Virus record (IMG/VR): IMGVR_UViG_3300022743_000002
Span: 23,751 to 87,750 of that record
Source: a virus
Direction: 5' to 3' (one strand)
DNA length: 64,000 bases
Under the pieces are notes generated by a model. It saw only the letters and a program-made list of their open reading frames with translations, had not been told where the DNA came from and ran no database searches. Below are positions 24,352-33,012 of the stretch, piece after piece. Made by a program: the position numbers and the translations under genes. The stretch's first letter is position 1. Each line of letters starts with the position of its first letter.

Positions 24352-24433
24352 CCAAATTTGAGCAAGTGTTTTACAGTGATTTTGCGTGAAGCCCAAGCAT
24401 TTATGTATTGCTTTATCAATTTATTATTATAAT
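24352..24433 (+). promoter_or_regulatory. operator-like CCAAATTTGAGCA and -10 TATAAT
   Basis: CCAAATTTGAGCA (24352-24364) is identical over 13 bases to 38094-38106. TATAAT lies at 24428-24433 ahead of the gene at 24462; the -35 is poor (TTGCTT at 14 bp, or TATTGC at 16 bp), so activation or a different spacing may apply. The region is the divergent control point between minus and plus early units. Confidence 0.5.
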
Positions 24434-24461
24434 TTCCCCGCCCACAACCAAGGAGTGAACG

Positions 24462-24722
24462 ATGACTGATTCCACACAGGCAAAGCGCCCATTGATCGAC
24501 ATGAGCGCATTCAAGGCAAAGCTGATCCAGAAGAACGGCAGAGGCCGACGCGGTAAGTACCCCTGGGATTCGATGAAGATCGACGACTGCTTTTTTGTCG
24601 ACAACGATCAATCCCGAATTTCCAGCGTGCGCAGCATGGCCAGCGCAAAGGGGCGCGATCTGGGTAAGAAGTTCTCAGTGACCATCGGGGCCGGTGGAAG
24701 CTGGGTTACAAGGGAGAAGTAA
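24462..24722 (+). CDS. small phage protein, single copy of the PWDxMKIDD...GKKF domain (86 aa)
   Basis: AAGGAG ribosome site. Residues 30-86 form one domain (PWDSMKIDDCFFVD, ISSVRSMASAKGRDLGKKF, then a beta strand ending VTRE), a small fold common in phages and plasmids with no known role. The next gene has three diverged copies of the same unit. Confidence 0.75.
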   Translation: MTDSTQAKRPLIDMSAFKAKLIQKNGRGRRGKYPWDSMKIDDCFFVDNDQSRISSVRSMASAKGRDLGKKFSVTIGAGGSWVTREK

Positions 24723-24992
24723 CTAGGTATCAGGTCGGTATCGGCCGAAGGGCTTTGACTTTCAAGGCTTTTTCGGCGAAATACCGCCTATAAATAAATA
24801 AAATTCTTTTTAGAGATAGTAGAGTAGAGAGAGGTATGGGAATGAATGAAATTTTTTGTTTCTCTTTATATTTCTTCTTCTGTCTTTGTGTCTGGGTGAT
24901 CCGGCGGTAGGTGCGGTAGCAAATCTCCGAAAAACCGATAATTTTCTTATAAATCAACCACTTGCGCGTAACCGCGCGATACCGAGGAAGCC
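24723..24992. other. AT-rich gene-free region with flanking inverted repeat, possible replication origin
   Basis: Markedly AT-rich against a GC-rich background. An imperfect inverted repeat, TTTTTCGGCGAAATACCGCC (24769-24788) against 24903-24934, encloses a purine-rich run (about 24812-24851) followed by a pyrimidine-rich run (about 24851-24890). Such strand-asymmetric AT-rich DNA near early genes is typical of melting regions. No full DnaA box was identified. Confidence 0.45.
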
Positions 24993-25631
24993 ATGAAAAT
25001 CGATAATGTGCTCAAAATCCGCCGATCCATCTTGGCATTGGAGCCCGGTGCGTCGGCGACGATCAATCTACAAGGCGAGGACTTGAACGACGTTCTTGCC
25101 GAAGCAAAGAACTTTGTTAAAAGCCGAAAACTGCTGTGCGCCTTTGAAATGGACGGTCGCGGATTGCGCGTCACCCGCGTCGCCGGCGGGTCAGGCTCAA
25201 ACCTTTACCCTGAAATAGATGCCCTAGAAGTTGGGGGGTCGAAGCTCTTTGAGCTGCCGCCAGCCCTTCACCAGCGGATACGGCTGGCCGCCAGCAACAG
25301 ATCAAGGTCGACGGGGGTACGATTGTCCTGCACCCGCGACGGCGACTTCATTCGTGTCACCCGACTGCCTGTAACGGACGACGACGAGGCGGCATGTGGG
25401 GCAATCCAGCTCCCTGCCAGGGCTACGAAATACGACATGGAGCGCCTTGCAAATGGCGAGCGCCTGACGTTCAGCTTGGAGCGACGTGACCACCACAAGC
25501 TGCGCCTGGCCGCCCACCGCCACGCCGTCAAAACCGGCTGGACTATCAGGTGCAGGATCCAGGACGACGGAACTATGCTGGTTTATCGCGCTGATCTGCC
25601 GACGACCGTGATAGCGACCCCAAACCCCTAG
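24993..25631 (+). CDS. protein with three tandem diverged copies of a small phage domain (212 aa)
   Basis: Repeat units at about 18-63, 72-128 and 140-200 each read: short strand, helix of the type LAASNRSRSTG or LAAHRHAVKTG, then strands ending RVTRV, RVTRL or VYRA. The second unit (ALEVGGSKLFELP) also matches the 86-aa neighbour. A degenerate internal triplication, perhaps a pseudo-trimeric version of a protein that normally oligomerises. Function unknown. Confidence 0.78.
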   Translation: MKIDNVLKIRRSILALEPGASATINLQGEDLNDVLAEAKNFVKSRKLLCAFEMDGRGLRVTRVAGGSGSNLYPEIDALEVGGSKLFELPPALHQRIRLAASNRSRSTGVRLSCTRDGDFIRVTRLPVTDDDEAACGAIQLPARATKYDMERLANGERLTFSLERRDHHKLRLAAHRHAVKTGWTIRCRIQDDGTMLVYRADLPTTVIATPNP

Positions 25632-25756
25632 TCAAATCAATGGTATTTCACGATAGTGCTATCACAACTATCAGAGTGACGCCGTGATAGCGCTACGTAA
25701 TAACTAATCAAATTTGCGTAAATACAACACACGACTTACTCAAAATTGATTACACT
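25608..25756 (+). promoter_or_regulatory. regulatory gap with GTGATAGC repeats and early-operator half sites
   Basis: GTGATAGCG at 25608-25616 and 25684-25692 and its complement at 25657-25665 lie within 85 bases. CAAATTTG (25709-25716) and TACTCAAA (25737-25744) follow, then a possible -10 TACACT (25751-25756). It serves the 73-aa gene and its followers. Confidence 0.4.
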
Positions 25757-25789
25757 GATGGCATGGAATTAAACAAAAAGGAGTTTGAG

Positions 25790-26011
25790 ATGACAGCTAT
25801 CAGCATCGCAGGAGCCGCAGTAATCGTGCCCGCCGCCAGCCTGGTGGCCTACAAGCAGCTCGATGACGAGACCATCGCAACTGTGTCCGGCAACCGCGTG
25901 GCGATCTGGAACATTGAAGGCGATGACGCAATCCAGCTCGGCAACCTGGCCGCTGGCACCTCTGGGCTGTCGATCGACCAGATGATCAGCAAACTCTGGG
26001 CCAAGGCCTGA
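25790..26011 (+). CDS. hypothetical protein (73 aa)
   Basis: AAGGAG 6 bases before the ATG at 25790; the frame starts earlier at 25763 but without a ribosome site. Hydrophobic Ala/Val N terminus and acidic middle. No domain recognised. Confidence 0.7.
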   Translation: MTAISIAGAAVIVPAASLVAYKQLDDETIATVSGNRVAIWNIEGDDAIQLGNLAAGTSGLSIDQMISKLWAKA

Positions 26012-26049
26012 TTCCACCGCCCCCTGATTTTCTTTACTGCCTAACTACC

Positions 26050-26250
26050 ATGTTCAAATCCCTCAAAAACCTTTTCTTCCCGCCATTGCCAACCGCCATG
26101 GAGCTGGCCGTCCGTGAACTCGCTGCCGCAGAGCGCGAAAAGCTGATCGCCGAGACTGATCGCGAACGCGCCACCGCATGCGTGACCTTCCGCGACGCCC
26201 AGATCAAGCGCCTGCGCGCCTACCTGGCGGCCAATGGGGCGCAGTCGTGA
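26050..26250 (+). CDS. hypothetical helical protein (66 aa)
   Basis: Short amphipathic N terminus (FKSLKNLFFPPLP), then a charged coiled-coil-like helix from residue 17 to 60. Its stop overlaps the next GTG start. Function unknown. Confidence 0.65.
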   Translation: MFKSLKNLFFPPLPTAMELAVRELAAAEREKLIAETDRERATACVTFRDAQIKRLRAYLAANGAQS

Positions 26251-26522
26251 AGTCGCAGGAAAAGCGCGCCGACTGCTGCGACGACTCGGGTCAATGCACT
26301 CATGGTTACGGGTGCCCGCTGCGCGTGACCATGCAGCCGGATCACTGCGAAACGACCATCAATGCGGCGTGGTTTCTCATTGACCTGGCCTGGGGCTTTT
26401 TGGCCGCCCTGGGCCTCGTATCCGTCGCCGCGCTCGTCGGGCTTTACCTGGCTGGGTTCTTTCACTGGCTGTCCACCAAATACCCCGGCAACGCGGTCCT
26501 GCAATTATTGTTCGGGACCTGA
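26247..26522 (+). CDS. Cys-rich small membrane protein (91 aa)
   Basis: GTG start inside a GTGA overlap. The first 30 residues contain five Cys (CCDDSGQC, GYGC, HC). Residues 43-75 form a long hydrophobic segment, probably one or two membrane spans, then a FHWLSTKYPG tail. Not recognised. Confidence 0.65.
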   Translation: MKSQEKRADCCDDSGQCTHGYGCPLRVTMQPDHCETTINAAWFLIDLAWGFLAALGLVSVAALVGLYLAGFFHWLSTKYPGNAVLQLLFGT

Positions 26523-26523
26523 T

Positions 26524-26811
26524 ATGACAACCAACTACGCCAACATCATTAAAAACCTTGAGGCAACGTGCAGCTGCACGATGGCAGGCCGCGAGGGTGC
26601 GGCCGCAATGCGCCAGCTGTTGGAGCGCGTGGCCGAGTTGGAGTCGCGGCAAATTGTTGGCAACCCGGACGCCTACACCGTTGGCCTGCAGCATCCGCAC
26701 TGGCATGAGGTGCAACTGACAATGGGCGATCTGAGCAAGCACTGGGGGCGTCATATCGACGGCGGCGACGTCAGGGTGTACGCCATCTACGCGATCGTGG
26801 TGAAGCCATGA
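26524..26811 (+). CDS. hypothetical protein (95 aa)
   Basis: Starts one base after the upstream stop. Two Cys in ATCSCTM near residue 13, then a helix (AMRQLLERVAELESR) and a beta-rich end (DVRVYAIYAIVV). Last gene of the plus unit, followed by terminators. Confidence 0.65.
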   Translation: MTTNYANIIKNLEATCSCTMAGREGAAAMRQLLERVAELESRQIVGNPDAYTVGLQHPHWHEVQLTMGDLSKHWGRHIDGGDVRVYAIYAIVVKP

Positions 26812-26832
26812 CAGGCGCCGCCAAGACAAACC

Positions 26833-26856
26833 AGCCCGCCTAGTGCGGGCTTTTTG
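26833..26856 (+). terminator. rho-independent terminator
   Basis: AGCCCGC/GCGGGCT stem, 5-nt loop, then TTTT. Ends the early plus unit before the convergent primase gene. Confidence 0.85.
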
Positions 26857-26904
26857 CTATGCTCGGGGCTTCGACACGGACGAGCATTTTGTGCAAGTTC
26901 ACTC

Positions 26905-26940
26905 AGGGGGTCGCCTTCACAGGTTGACCCCTTGTTTTAT
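26905..26940 (+). terminator. second terminator
   Basis: GGGGTC (26907-26912) pairs with GACCCC (26926-26931), extended by CC/GG inside, followed by a T-rich tail (TTGTTTTAT). It abuts the primase stop and may act on plus-strand readthrough. Confidence 0.6.
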
Positions 26941-29718
26941 TTAGAACGCTGGCTCTGTACGGTCGGCTGACACGATGGGCCCCAGCGGGATCCGGATGCA
27001 CTTGTTCTGCATGCCGTTGAACCGCTCTGGCTTGTTGTCGTTCTTGTCGGCACCCTCAACCCGAAGCAGGACGCCGCGCAGGTCCGCCTCGAACGTGGTG
27101 CCCTGCATGAGCCGCTTGAGCTCATTGGAGTTATTTGACAACACCAACCACCCGCCCTTCACCTTCATGCCATGGCGCTGCAGCAGAGCATCGGCTGTGA
27201 CGTCGTTAATTTCAGTCATGCCGGTGGAGTCGCTGCTTGCGGCCTTCAGCAGCTCGTAGACCGTTAGTTCCGTCCCGCTCTTTACCCGGATGTGAGCCTC
27301 CATCAACGATGACAGGGCGCGGTGAGACTCGTCGCTGTCGGCGTTGTCTCTCAGCTCTTGCCAATTGTGGCTATCGAATATCACCCTGGCTTGATCTGTT
27401 GTGGCGACCGACGACGATATAAGCGACCATGCGCCAGCCAGGAGCGCGCCATACTGATCGCCATCGCGCTGACTTCCAAACACGTCGGCACCAACGGAAC
27501 TAAAGACCTCGATATTCTTCAACGTGACTGGAAGTAGCTCAATGCTACGACGCAGTAGGCGACCGCGCATCGGAGAGTCCTCGCGCCCGCAAAACTCGTA
27601 CATGGCGTCTCGCATGCGCGACCAATCGCGGCCGGAGTTACTGTCGGACTCTTTGCCTGACTTGAGGGTAAGCACAGTAAGGCGGTCAATGTCGGCTTTG
27701 TGCTTGAGCGCGACCTGGATCGACGCCAGGCAGAACATTGAGCGGATGTGATAGGTCATGCCGCTACCGTCAGTCGTACCCTTGAGCGTTTCCGCGTCGG
27801 ACTCGGTGGACGCCTGGCGTATCAGGCCAAGGATGGACTGCACGCGCCTTGCGTCGCCCTCCTCGTTAGACTCAGACTCGTCCATGATCACCGGCCTGGC
27901 GTCGGCGCGCAGCCGCTGGCGGATACCCGCCTCGGAGCTATTGCCCTGCGCAAACACGTCGGTGCCCTTGAGTAGACTGTGACCGAACTTAGCTAGGCTG
28001 GACTTGCCGGATCCGGCGCCACCGGTCATCCAAATGTGCGGGCGCCACGGAATGGCACCACAGATAGGCGCCAGCGCGATCCAGCCGGCGAAAAGCAGAG
28101 CGCTGCCGTCCACCGTCCACCGAAACATTTTGATTATGTCGACCAGCTTCTGCCCGTCCTCGTCGGTCATCATCTCGTCGGCCGGTAACTGCATGGACTT
28201 CGCCATTTCGTACACGAACTTCGATGTGATCTGGGTGACGTCCATAGGCTCACCGTCGACCGACAGGTGGCTACCGTGGTGATAGACCACGCGGCCATCA
28301 TCCAGCCAGGCGCCGCGGCCACGGATCTTCTCGGTGTCGAATATCCCGCGTTGCTCTGCGGTCCGGATGATGAATTGCGCGGCCGCCTTGGTATCGATCG
28401 CCGATCGCGCGCCGGGAAAGTGCATCTCCCACCAGTTGATATCGGCGAGCTCGATCAATCCGACTTCGCTGAAATCGCCCTTGCTTCGCTCGGTGATCTG
28501 CCGCTTGCCGTGCTGGAAAATGTAGTACGTCTCGCGGTTGTAGCCCAGGATCGTGAAGTGACCATTGCGAGCAGGCACATCGCCACCGACGTCGGCAGTA
28601 GGTAGGACGGTCACGGAACCATCGAACGGCGCAGGCTCTGGTGGGCCGTCCTCCCAGGGCTGAGGGTCATGGACGTCGTCCTCGGGAAGCGACTCTGGCG
28701 GGTTGATAGCCTCGGCAATGGCATCGCGCACCGCGTCGGCACCGCATGCCACGAACAGGTCATTGAAGTCGGTCGGCTTGCCGTCGGCATCCTCGGGGAA
28801 GTGGGGAATGGCAACGACGCCACCAACGGCCGCCGCAGCTTTGCTGGCATGGTGCACGCCGGGGTTTTCGATCGGCTGGAGCGTGAACCGGTCATTGTCG
28901 GCGAGGAACACCAGCAGGGCCTCGGGGAAGCGCTTGCGCAGCACCTGGCCCACTGCCAGCAGGTTGCCGGCGTCGAATGCCACAATCGCCGCGTGGCCCG
29001 TGACCTCGTGAGCCGTCGCCATGGTGGCATAGCCTTCGCCGATTGCGATCACCTGGCGCTGGACGCCTGCGACCTCCATCGTCACCGGCTTGCCGAAGCT
29101 GTAGAACAGACCGGACTTGGCGCCCCCAGACAGGAAATCCTTGTCGCGGTCGCCGACCTTGCCCGTGAATATGGCCTGCAGGCTGTGAATCTTCTTGCCG
29201 GCATCGCGAATTGGGATCAGCAGCGCCTGCTTGCTGATGACGCGCACCTCGCCGGTTTCCGGGTCCTTCTTCTCCCATGCGCCAACCCGTAGGCCGTGGG
29301 ATTTGACTTGCTTGCGAGTCAGGTACGGGTGATCGGTGCACTCGGCGGCCGCATCCCAGCAGGACACAGCACGCGCCGCGGCCTCGGCCCTGGTGGCGGC
29401 CTCAGCGGCCTCGCGCTCGACCTTCTGGCGCTCGATGCGCTCGCGATAGGCGCGGCGCTCCTCGGGCGTCAGTGGTTTGGTCTTTTCCTTGCTGGTCCAG
29501 GTGAATTTGGCTGTGTTGCCGTAGCGCTTATTACAACCAAAGGCTCCCGAAGGCTTGCCGTCTAAATGTAGAACGTACCACCCAGTGCGGGTTAGCTTGC
29601 GGTCGCCGTCGACGTGGATACGATGAAATTTGCCATCAGCAATGATTTCGTCGCTGACTGGAATGTCTTGCTCGCGCATTGCGGCGCGGAACTGGTCAAT
29701 TATTTGAGATTCATTCAT
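26941..29718 (-). CDS. primase-helicase (TOPRIM + DUF927/SF3-like ATPase)
   Basis: 925 residues with start ATG at 29718 (GGAG 5 bases upstream). Residues 1-80 are a small DNA-binding/primase N domain (GKFHRIHVDGD, then FGCNKRYG). A TOPRIM domain spans about 225-310 (IAIGEGYATMATA, LVFLADNDRF). The C-terminal ATPase has GGAGSGKSSLAKF near 570 and a Walker B-type VIMDESESNE near 612. Architecture matches phage and plasmid replicative primase-helicases. It anchors the minus-strand replication operon. Confidence 0.9.
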   Translation of the reverse strand: MNESQIIDQFRAAMREQDIPVSDEIIADGKFHRIHVDGDRKLTRTGWYVLHLDGKPSGAFGCNKRYGNTAKFTWTSKEKTKPLTPEERRAYRERIERQKVEREAAEAATRAEAAARAVSCWDAAAECTDHPYLTRKQVKSHGLRVGAWEKKDPETGEVRVISKQALLIPIRDAGKKIHSLQAIFTGKVGDRDKDFLSGGAKSGLFYSFGKPVTMEVAGVQRQVIAIGEGYATMATAHEVTGHAAIVAFDAGNLLAVGQVLRKRFPEALLVFLADNDRFTLQPIENPGVHHASKAAAAVGGVVAIPHFPEDADGKPTDFNDLFVACGADAVRDAIAEAINPPESLPEDDVHDPQPWEDGPPEPAPFDGSVTVLPTADVGGDVPARNGHFTILGYNRETYYIFQHGKRQITERSKGDFSEVGLIELADINWWEMHFPGARSAIDTKAAAQFIIRTAEQRGIFDTEKIRGRGAWLDDGRVVYHHGSHLSVDGEPMDVTQITSKFVYEMAKSMQLPADEMMTDEDGQKLVDIIKMFRWTVDGSALLFAGWIALAPICGAIPWRPHIWMTGGAGSGKSSLAKFGHSLLKGTDVFAQGNSSEAGIRQRLRADARPVIMDESESNEEGDARRVQSILGLIRQASTESDAETLKGTTDGSGMTYHIRSMFCLASIQVALKHKADIDRLTVLTLKSGKESDSNSGRDWSRMRDAMYEFCGREDSPMRGRLLRRSIELLPVTLKNIEVFSSVGADVFGSQRDGDQYGALLAGAWSLISSSVATTDQARVIFDSHNWQELRDNADSDESHRALSSLMEAHIRVKSGTELTVYELLKAASSDSTGMTEINDVTADALLQRHGMKVKGGWLVLSNNSNELKRLMQGTTFEADLRGVLLRVEGADKNDNKPERFNGMQNKCIRIPLGPIVSADRTEPAF

Positions 29719-29763
29719 ACGCACTCCATGATGCGCATGTATTATTTTTACTCATTCCGGCTG

Positions 29764-29904
29764 CTATCCAGAGTTGTCGCTGAGGGTAAATGCTCGGGCC
29801 AGGCGCCAGCAGTAGCGCTTTTCGGTAGCTAACCTATGCCTTCGCAAAACATGTTGTCTCACGCCGCCATGATTCAGCCCCAAAGGCTTCGCGTGACGAC
29901 GCAT
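29764..29904 (-). CDS. small basic ORF (46 aa)
   Basis: Lies in the 200-base gap between the VRR-NUC gene and the primase, same strand. Very rich in Arg and His (MRRHAKPLGLNHGGVRQHV). It has the look of a small homing-type HTH or nucleic-acid-binding peptide, but no ribosome site is obvious. Real or not is uncertain. Confidence 0.35.
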   Translation of the reverse strand: MRRHAKPLGLNHGGVRQHVLRRHRLATEKRYCWRLARAFTLSDNSG

Positions 29905-29924
29905 GAAAGCTGGTGATTATGCCT

Positions 29925-30374
29925 CTATTTTGATGCGCTCCGAGGAACCGGTCGCCATTCTTGAATAATCTTTTTTGCGGCATCCGGACTATTGGCGACG
30001 CCAGCTATGCCGCCGGCCTTGTGCACCTGGGCGATAAAGTTGAACTGGTCGTCGCTGGTGCGGCCGCCTTTGGACTTCTTGGTCTCAATAGCCGTGAACA
30101 CAGCGCAGGTTGCGCCAACCATGTCCTCGGTAATCAACACCGGCGTCCACCCAATAAGGTCGCTGGTACCATTCACTGGATCGCCATTCGTGCGGGAGAA
30201 CCCAAGCGCGATAGGTCTGGCCGCCAGCAGGTGAGCGCTACCGTCAGTGAGTTTGCGCACGCCAGCCGGGCCCATGCCAGACAACCAGGCGCGCCCGGTG
30301 TTCACACGGAACAGGATCGTGGTCGACGCCACGGCCGCCCACACCAATCGCTGGACGCTGGACTCAGCCGCCAT
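29925..30374 (-). CDS. VRR-NUC family nuclease
   Basis: 149 residues with start at 30374 (another in-frame ATG at 30386). The VRR-NUC pattern is clear: FRVNTGRAWLSG near 20, FTAIETKKSKGGRTSDDQ near 98 (E-x-K catalytic pair) and HKAGGIAGVANSPDAA near 122. Such single-domain nucleases cut structured DNA such as Holliday junctions or flaps. Overlaps the upstream gene; part of the replication operon. Confidence 0.88.
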   Translation of the reverse strand: MAAESSVQRLVWAAVASTTILFRVNTGRAWLSGMGPAGVRKLTDGSAHLLAARPIALGFSRTNGDPVNGTSDLIGWTPVLITEDMVGATCAVFTAIETKKSKGGRTSDDQFNFIAQVHKAGGIAGVANSPDAAKKIIQEWRPVPRSASK

Positions 30375-30861
30375 GCTGAGTCCCATCAAGCGGGCTAAAT
30401 GTCTCGTCGTTGGAGTCAATGCTGAGCCCGGCTCTCGCCTGCAGCATCGACACCTCGGTATAGTGCCGTGGCGCCTTATCAGCGTGACGATCAAGTATCT
30501 CGCCAGCCTTCGCATTCAGATGGGCATAAAACTCCCGTGAGCGCGGAGGCCGGTCGTCGGTGATCATGCCCTGGATCATTGCGTCACGCAGTACCACCAA
30601 AGACGCGATGGCCTTGGTGATGTGGTGCAAGCCAGAATCAGGATCAATGTCGACCCCCTCCCACCAGTCCATGAGGTGGCGCATGGTGGCGTCGTAGTAG
30701 ACGGACGATTGGACGCCCACAACTCGGTAGTTGTGGCGACCGTATTTTGCCGCTCCCTCCAACATCGCCACACCGACCTCCGCAAGTACAGCGGCCGACA
30801 CGGTAGACATAGGGGCTTTGCGGATACCTATGGAATCCTTTGGGTTTGATGGCTTAATCAT
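30364..30861 (-). CDS. dATP/dGTP diphosphohydrolase-like protein
   Basis: 165 residues from ATG 30861. Family marks: SNPKDSIGIRKAP, GAAKYGRHNYRVVGV, YYDATMRHLMDWWEGVDID and DSGLHHITKAIASLVVL. This all-alpha family hydrolyses purine deoxynucleotides and is frequent in phage replication regions. Near SSB and primase, so dNTP pool adjustment is likely. Confidence 0.85.
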   Translation of the reverse strand: MIKPSNPKDSIGIRKAPMSTVSAAVLAEVGVAMLEGAAKYGRHNYRVVGVQSSVYYDATMRHLMDWWEGVDIDPDSGLHHITKAIASLVVLRDAMIQGMITDDRPPRSREFYAHLNAKAGEILDRHADKAPRHYTEVSMLQARAGLSIDSNDETFSPLDGTQHGG

Positions 30862-30870
30862 TTCAATCAA

Positions 30871-31326
30871 TCAGAACGGTATCTCGTCGTCTTCGGGTAC
30901 ATTGCGCTGTGCGGGTGCCTGGCGCTGTGCCGGCGCCTGTTGGCGTTGCTGTGCCGGTGCCCCCGCCTGCCGCTGGGCTTGCCCATCCCCGGCGCTGCCA
31001 AGCAGCTGCATGCGGTCGCCCTTGATTTCTGTGATTTGCTTCTCGTTGCCGTCCTTGTCGGTGTACTTGCGAACCGAAAATTCGCCGGTAATCTGCAGCT
31101 GGCTTCCCTTTCGGCAATACTCGCCGACGATTTCAGCGGTCTTCCCAAAGAACGACACCGGCACCCAGGTAGTCACTTCTTTTTTCTCGCCGCTGTTCTT
31201 GTCCTTCCAGCTTTTTCCGACGGCGATGCTGATGTTCACGGCGGCGTCACCGTTGGGCAGGTAACGCAACTCGGGGTCCCGCCCCAGGCGCCCAATGAAG
31301 ACGCACATATTCAAATCATTTGCCAC
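30871..31326 (-). CDS. ssb: single-stranded DNA-binding protein
   Basis: 151 residues, GTG start with AAAGG upstream. OB fold (NMCVFIGRLGRDPELRYLP, TTWVPVSFFGKTAEIV), Gln/Ala/Pro linker, and the acidic tip DDEIPF that recruits replication partners, as in bacterial SSB. Confidence 0.96.
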   Translation of the reverse strand: MANDLNMCVFIGRLGRDPELRYLPNGDAAVNISIAVGKSWKDKNSGEKKEVTTWVPVSFFGKTAEIVGEYCRKGSQLQITGEFSVRKYTDKDGNEKQITEIKGDRMQLLGSAGDGQAQRQAGAPAQQRQQAPAQRQAPAQRNVPEDDEIPF

Positions 31327-31338
31327 GATGGGCCTTTC

Positions 31339-33012
31339 TTAAAACGCGGCCTCTTGGCCGCCGGTTGGTGGAAATAGATCACCGCGCATAGGTTCGATGC
31401 GGCCATCGGTGTATGCCTGGCGGTGCTGGTCGAACCGCTCTCGCAGCTCCTTCAGCGCCTTTGGCTTGTATTGCTTGAGGTCGCTCAGGTAGACGCCGAA
31501 CGTCACCACGGGATCCTGGCCGGTCTTCCGTCGCCAGTCCTGCAGGTCGAATATCAGGCTGGTGCGAAGCTCTGCCTTTTCCTCGCGCGCCCTTACGATC
31601 GCCTCAGCACGGGTGCGGCTGTAGCCAAGCTGGCGCATCATGTCGTCGACGGACTTTGCTGCCGACTGGGCGCTGCGCTGCTGCTGACGCAGTTTGGCTT
31701 GCATGTCCTCGGTGACCTGGTGGAGCTCGCCGTCGATGTGCTCGATGCTGCGGGCGCCAGTTATCGGGTACTCAAACCCGCAGGACGGGCACACCGGCGC
31801 CGGCATGTGGGCGACGAAGCACTGCGGGCACTGCTTAATTTCAATCGTCTCCTCGTCGACCTCCTTGGGCCCCTTCTTCTTCTTTTTGCGGCCGTCGAGC
31901 GTCCACTCGCGGACCTCGTTGGGTAGCCCATGCTTGCGCTTGAAGCCGCCGTCTATCAGTGCGCCCACGTTGCCAACATGGTCCAGCAGATAACAGGTGG
32001 TCTTGCCCTGACTGGGCCGCATGACGCGCCCGGCCTGCTGCAGGAATAGTGCCTCGCTGGCCGTTGGCCGCAGCATGATGCAGCACTCCAGATCAGGCAG
32101 GTCGTAGCCCTCGCTGACCAGATCGACCGTGCAGGCGCCATGCAGCAGGCCATTGCGCAGCTTTTTGTTGACCGCCGTGCGCTCGGCATCGCTCATCTCT
32201 GGCGCGCCCACCAGCAGATCGAACAGGTACCCGGCAGCATTGAATTCTGCGCACACGTGGCGAGCGTGTTCGATGCTGGAGCAGAACACGATGGCGCGAA
32301 CGCCAGGGCATATCTTGGTGTACTGAGCCACCGCGGATCCAGTGATCTTGGGCTTGTCGACGGCGGCCGCCAACTGCTTTGCGTTGTAGTCGCCGGCGGC
32401 GTCGCGCTTGACGCCCTTGAGATCCGGCACCTCCAGGCTGGTGTAGACAATCGGGTTGAGTAGCATTCCGCGCTCGATGAGCTCAGCCACGGATGGGCCC
32501 AGCACCATCGCCTTGAACACGCCGCCGGCATGCTCACCCAGGCCTTTGCCGTCGGTGCGCACCGGTGTTGCGGTGACGCCAAGCATGGGCGGCTTGCCGA
32601 GTAGATCGTAGGCGCGGCCCCACTTGTTGCCGTCGACCACGTGGTGGGCCTCGTCAAAGATGAGTAGGTCAAACTCATAGCTTCGGGTCTTCAGACGAGA
32701 CAGCAGCGTGTCCACGCTTGCGACCTGCACCAGGGCGCGCGGGTTCGGTGTGAAGTGCGGGCTAATGAGGCCATGTTCGATGCCAAGTGCCTGCAACGAG
32801 GCGGATGCCTGCAGTAGCAACTCCTTGCGGTGCACGATGATGCACACCGAGCGGCCCTTGTCGGCCGCATTGGACGCGATGTAGCTGAAGGTGTAGGTCT
32901 TTCCGCCGCCAGTCGGGAGCACAAAAAGCACTGGGCTATTCTTGGCGCGGAATTCGGCACGGACCTCGGTGACGGCGACCTGCTGGTAGTCGCGAAGACT
33001 GATTTTGCTCAC
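31339..33012 (-). CDS. SF2 DEAD/DEAH-box helicase
   Basis: 557 residues, GTG start in overlap with the methyltransferase stop. Motifs: LPTGGGKTYTF (about 30), LIFDEAHHV (about 115), GVTATPVRT (about 145), QQAGRVMRPSQGK (about 328). A Lys-rich segment and a CPQC ... CPSCG zinc ribbon (about 395-415) follow. Similar phage helicases accompany replication genes. I see no nuclease domain, so it is not a restriction subunit. Confidence 0.92.
   Translation of the reverse strand: MSKISLRDYQQVAVTEVRAEFRAKNSPVLFVLPTGGGKTYTFSYIASNAADKGRSVCIIVHRKELLLQASASLQALGIEHGLISPHFTPNPRALVQVASVDTLLSRLKTRSYEFDLLIFDEAHHVVDGNKWGRAYDLLGKPPMLGVTATPVRTDGKGLGEHAGGVFKAMVLGPSVAELIERGMLLNPIVYTSLEVPDLKGVKRDAAGDYNAKQLAAAVDKPKITGSAVAQYTKICPGVRAIVFCSSIEHARHVCAEFNAAGYLFDLLVGAPEMSDAERTAVNKKLRNGLLHGACTVDLVSEGYDLPDLECCIMLRPTASEALFLQQAGRVMRPSQGKTTCYLLDHVGNVGALIDGGFKRKHGLPNEVREWTLDGRKKKKKGPKEVDEETIEIKQCPQCFVAHMPAPVCPSCGFEYPITGARSIEHIDGELHQVTEDMQAKLRQQQRSAQSAAKSVDDMMRQLGYSRTRAEAIVRAREEKAELRTSLIFDLQDWRRKTGQDPVVTFGVYLSDLKQYKPKALKELRERFDQHRQAYTDGRIEPMRGDLFPPTGGQEAAF

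Noticed and set aside
30364-30861. 2-aminoadenine (Z) genome modification
   Set aside because: A purine dNTP diphosphohydrolase-like gene is present, but no PurZ-like synthetase was found in the window.
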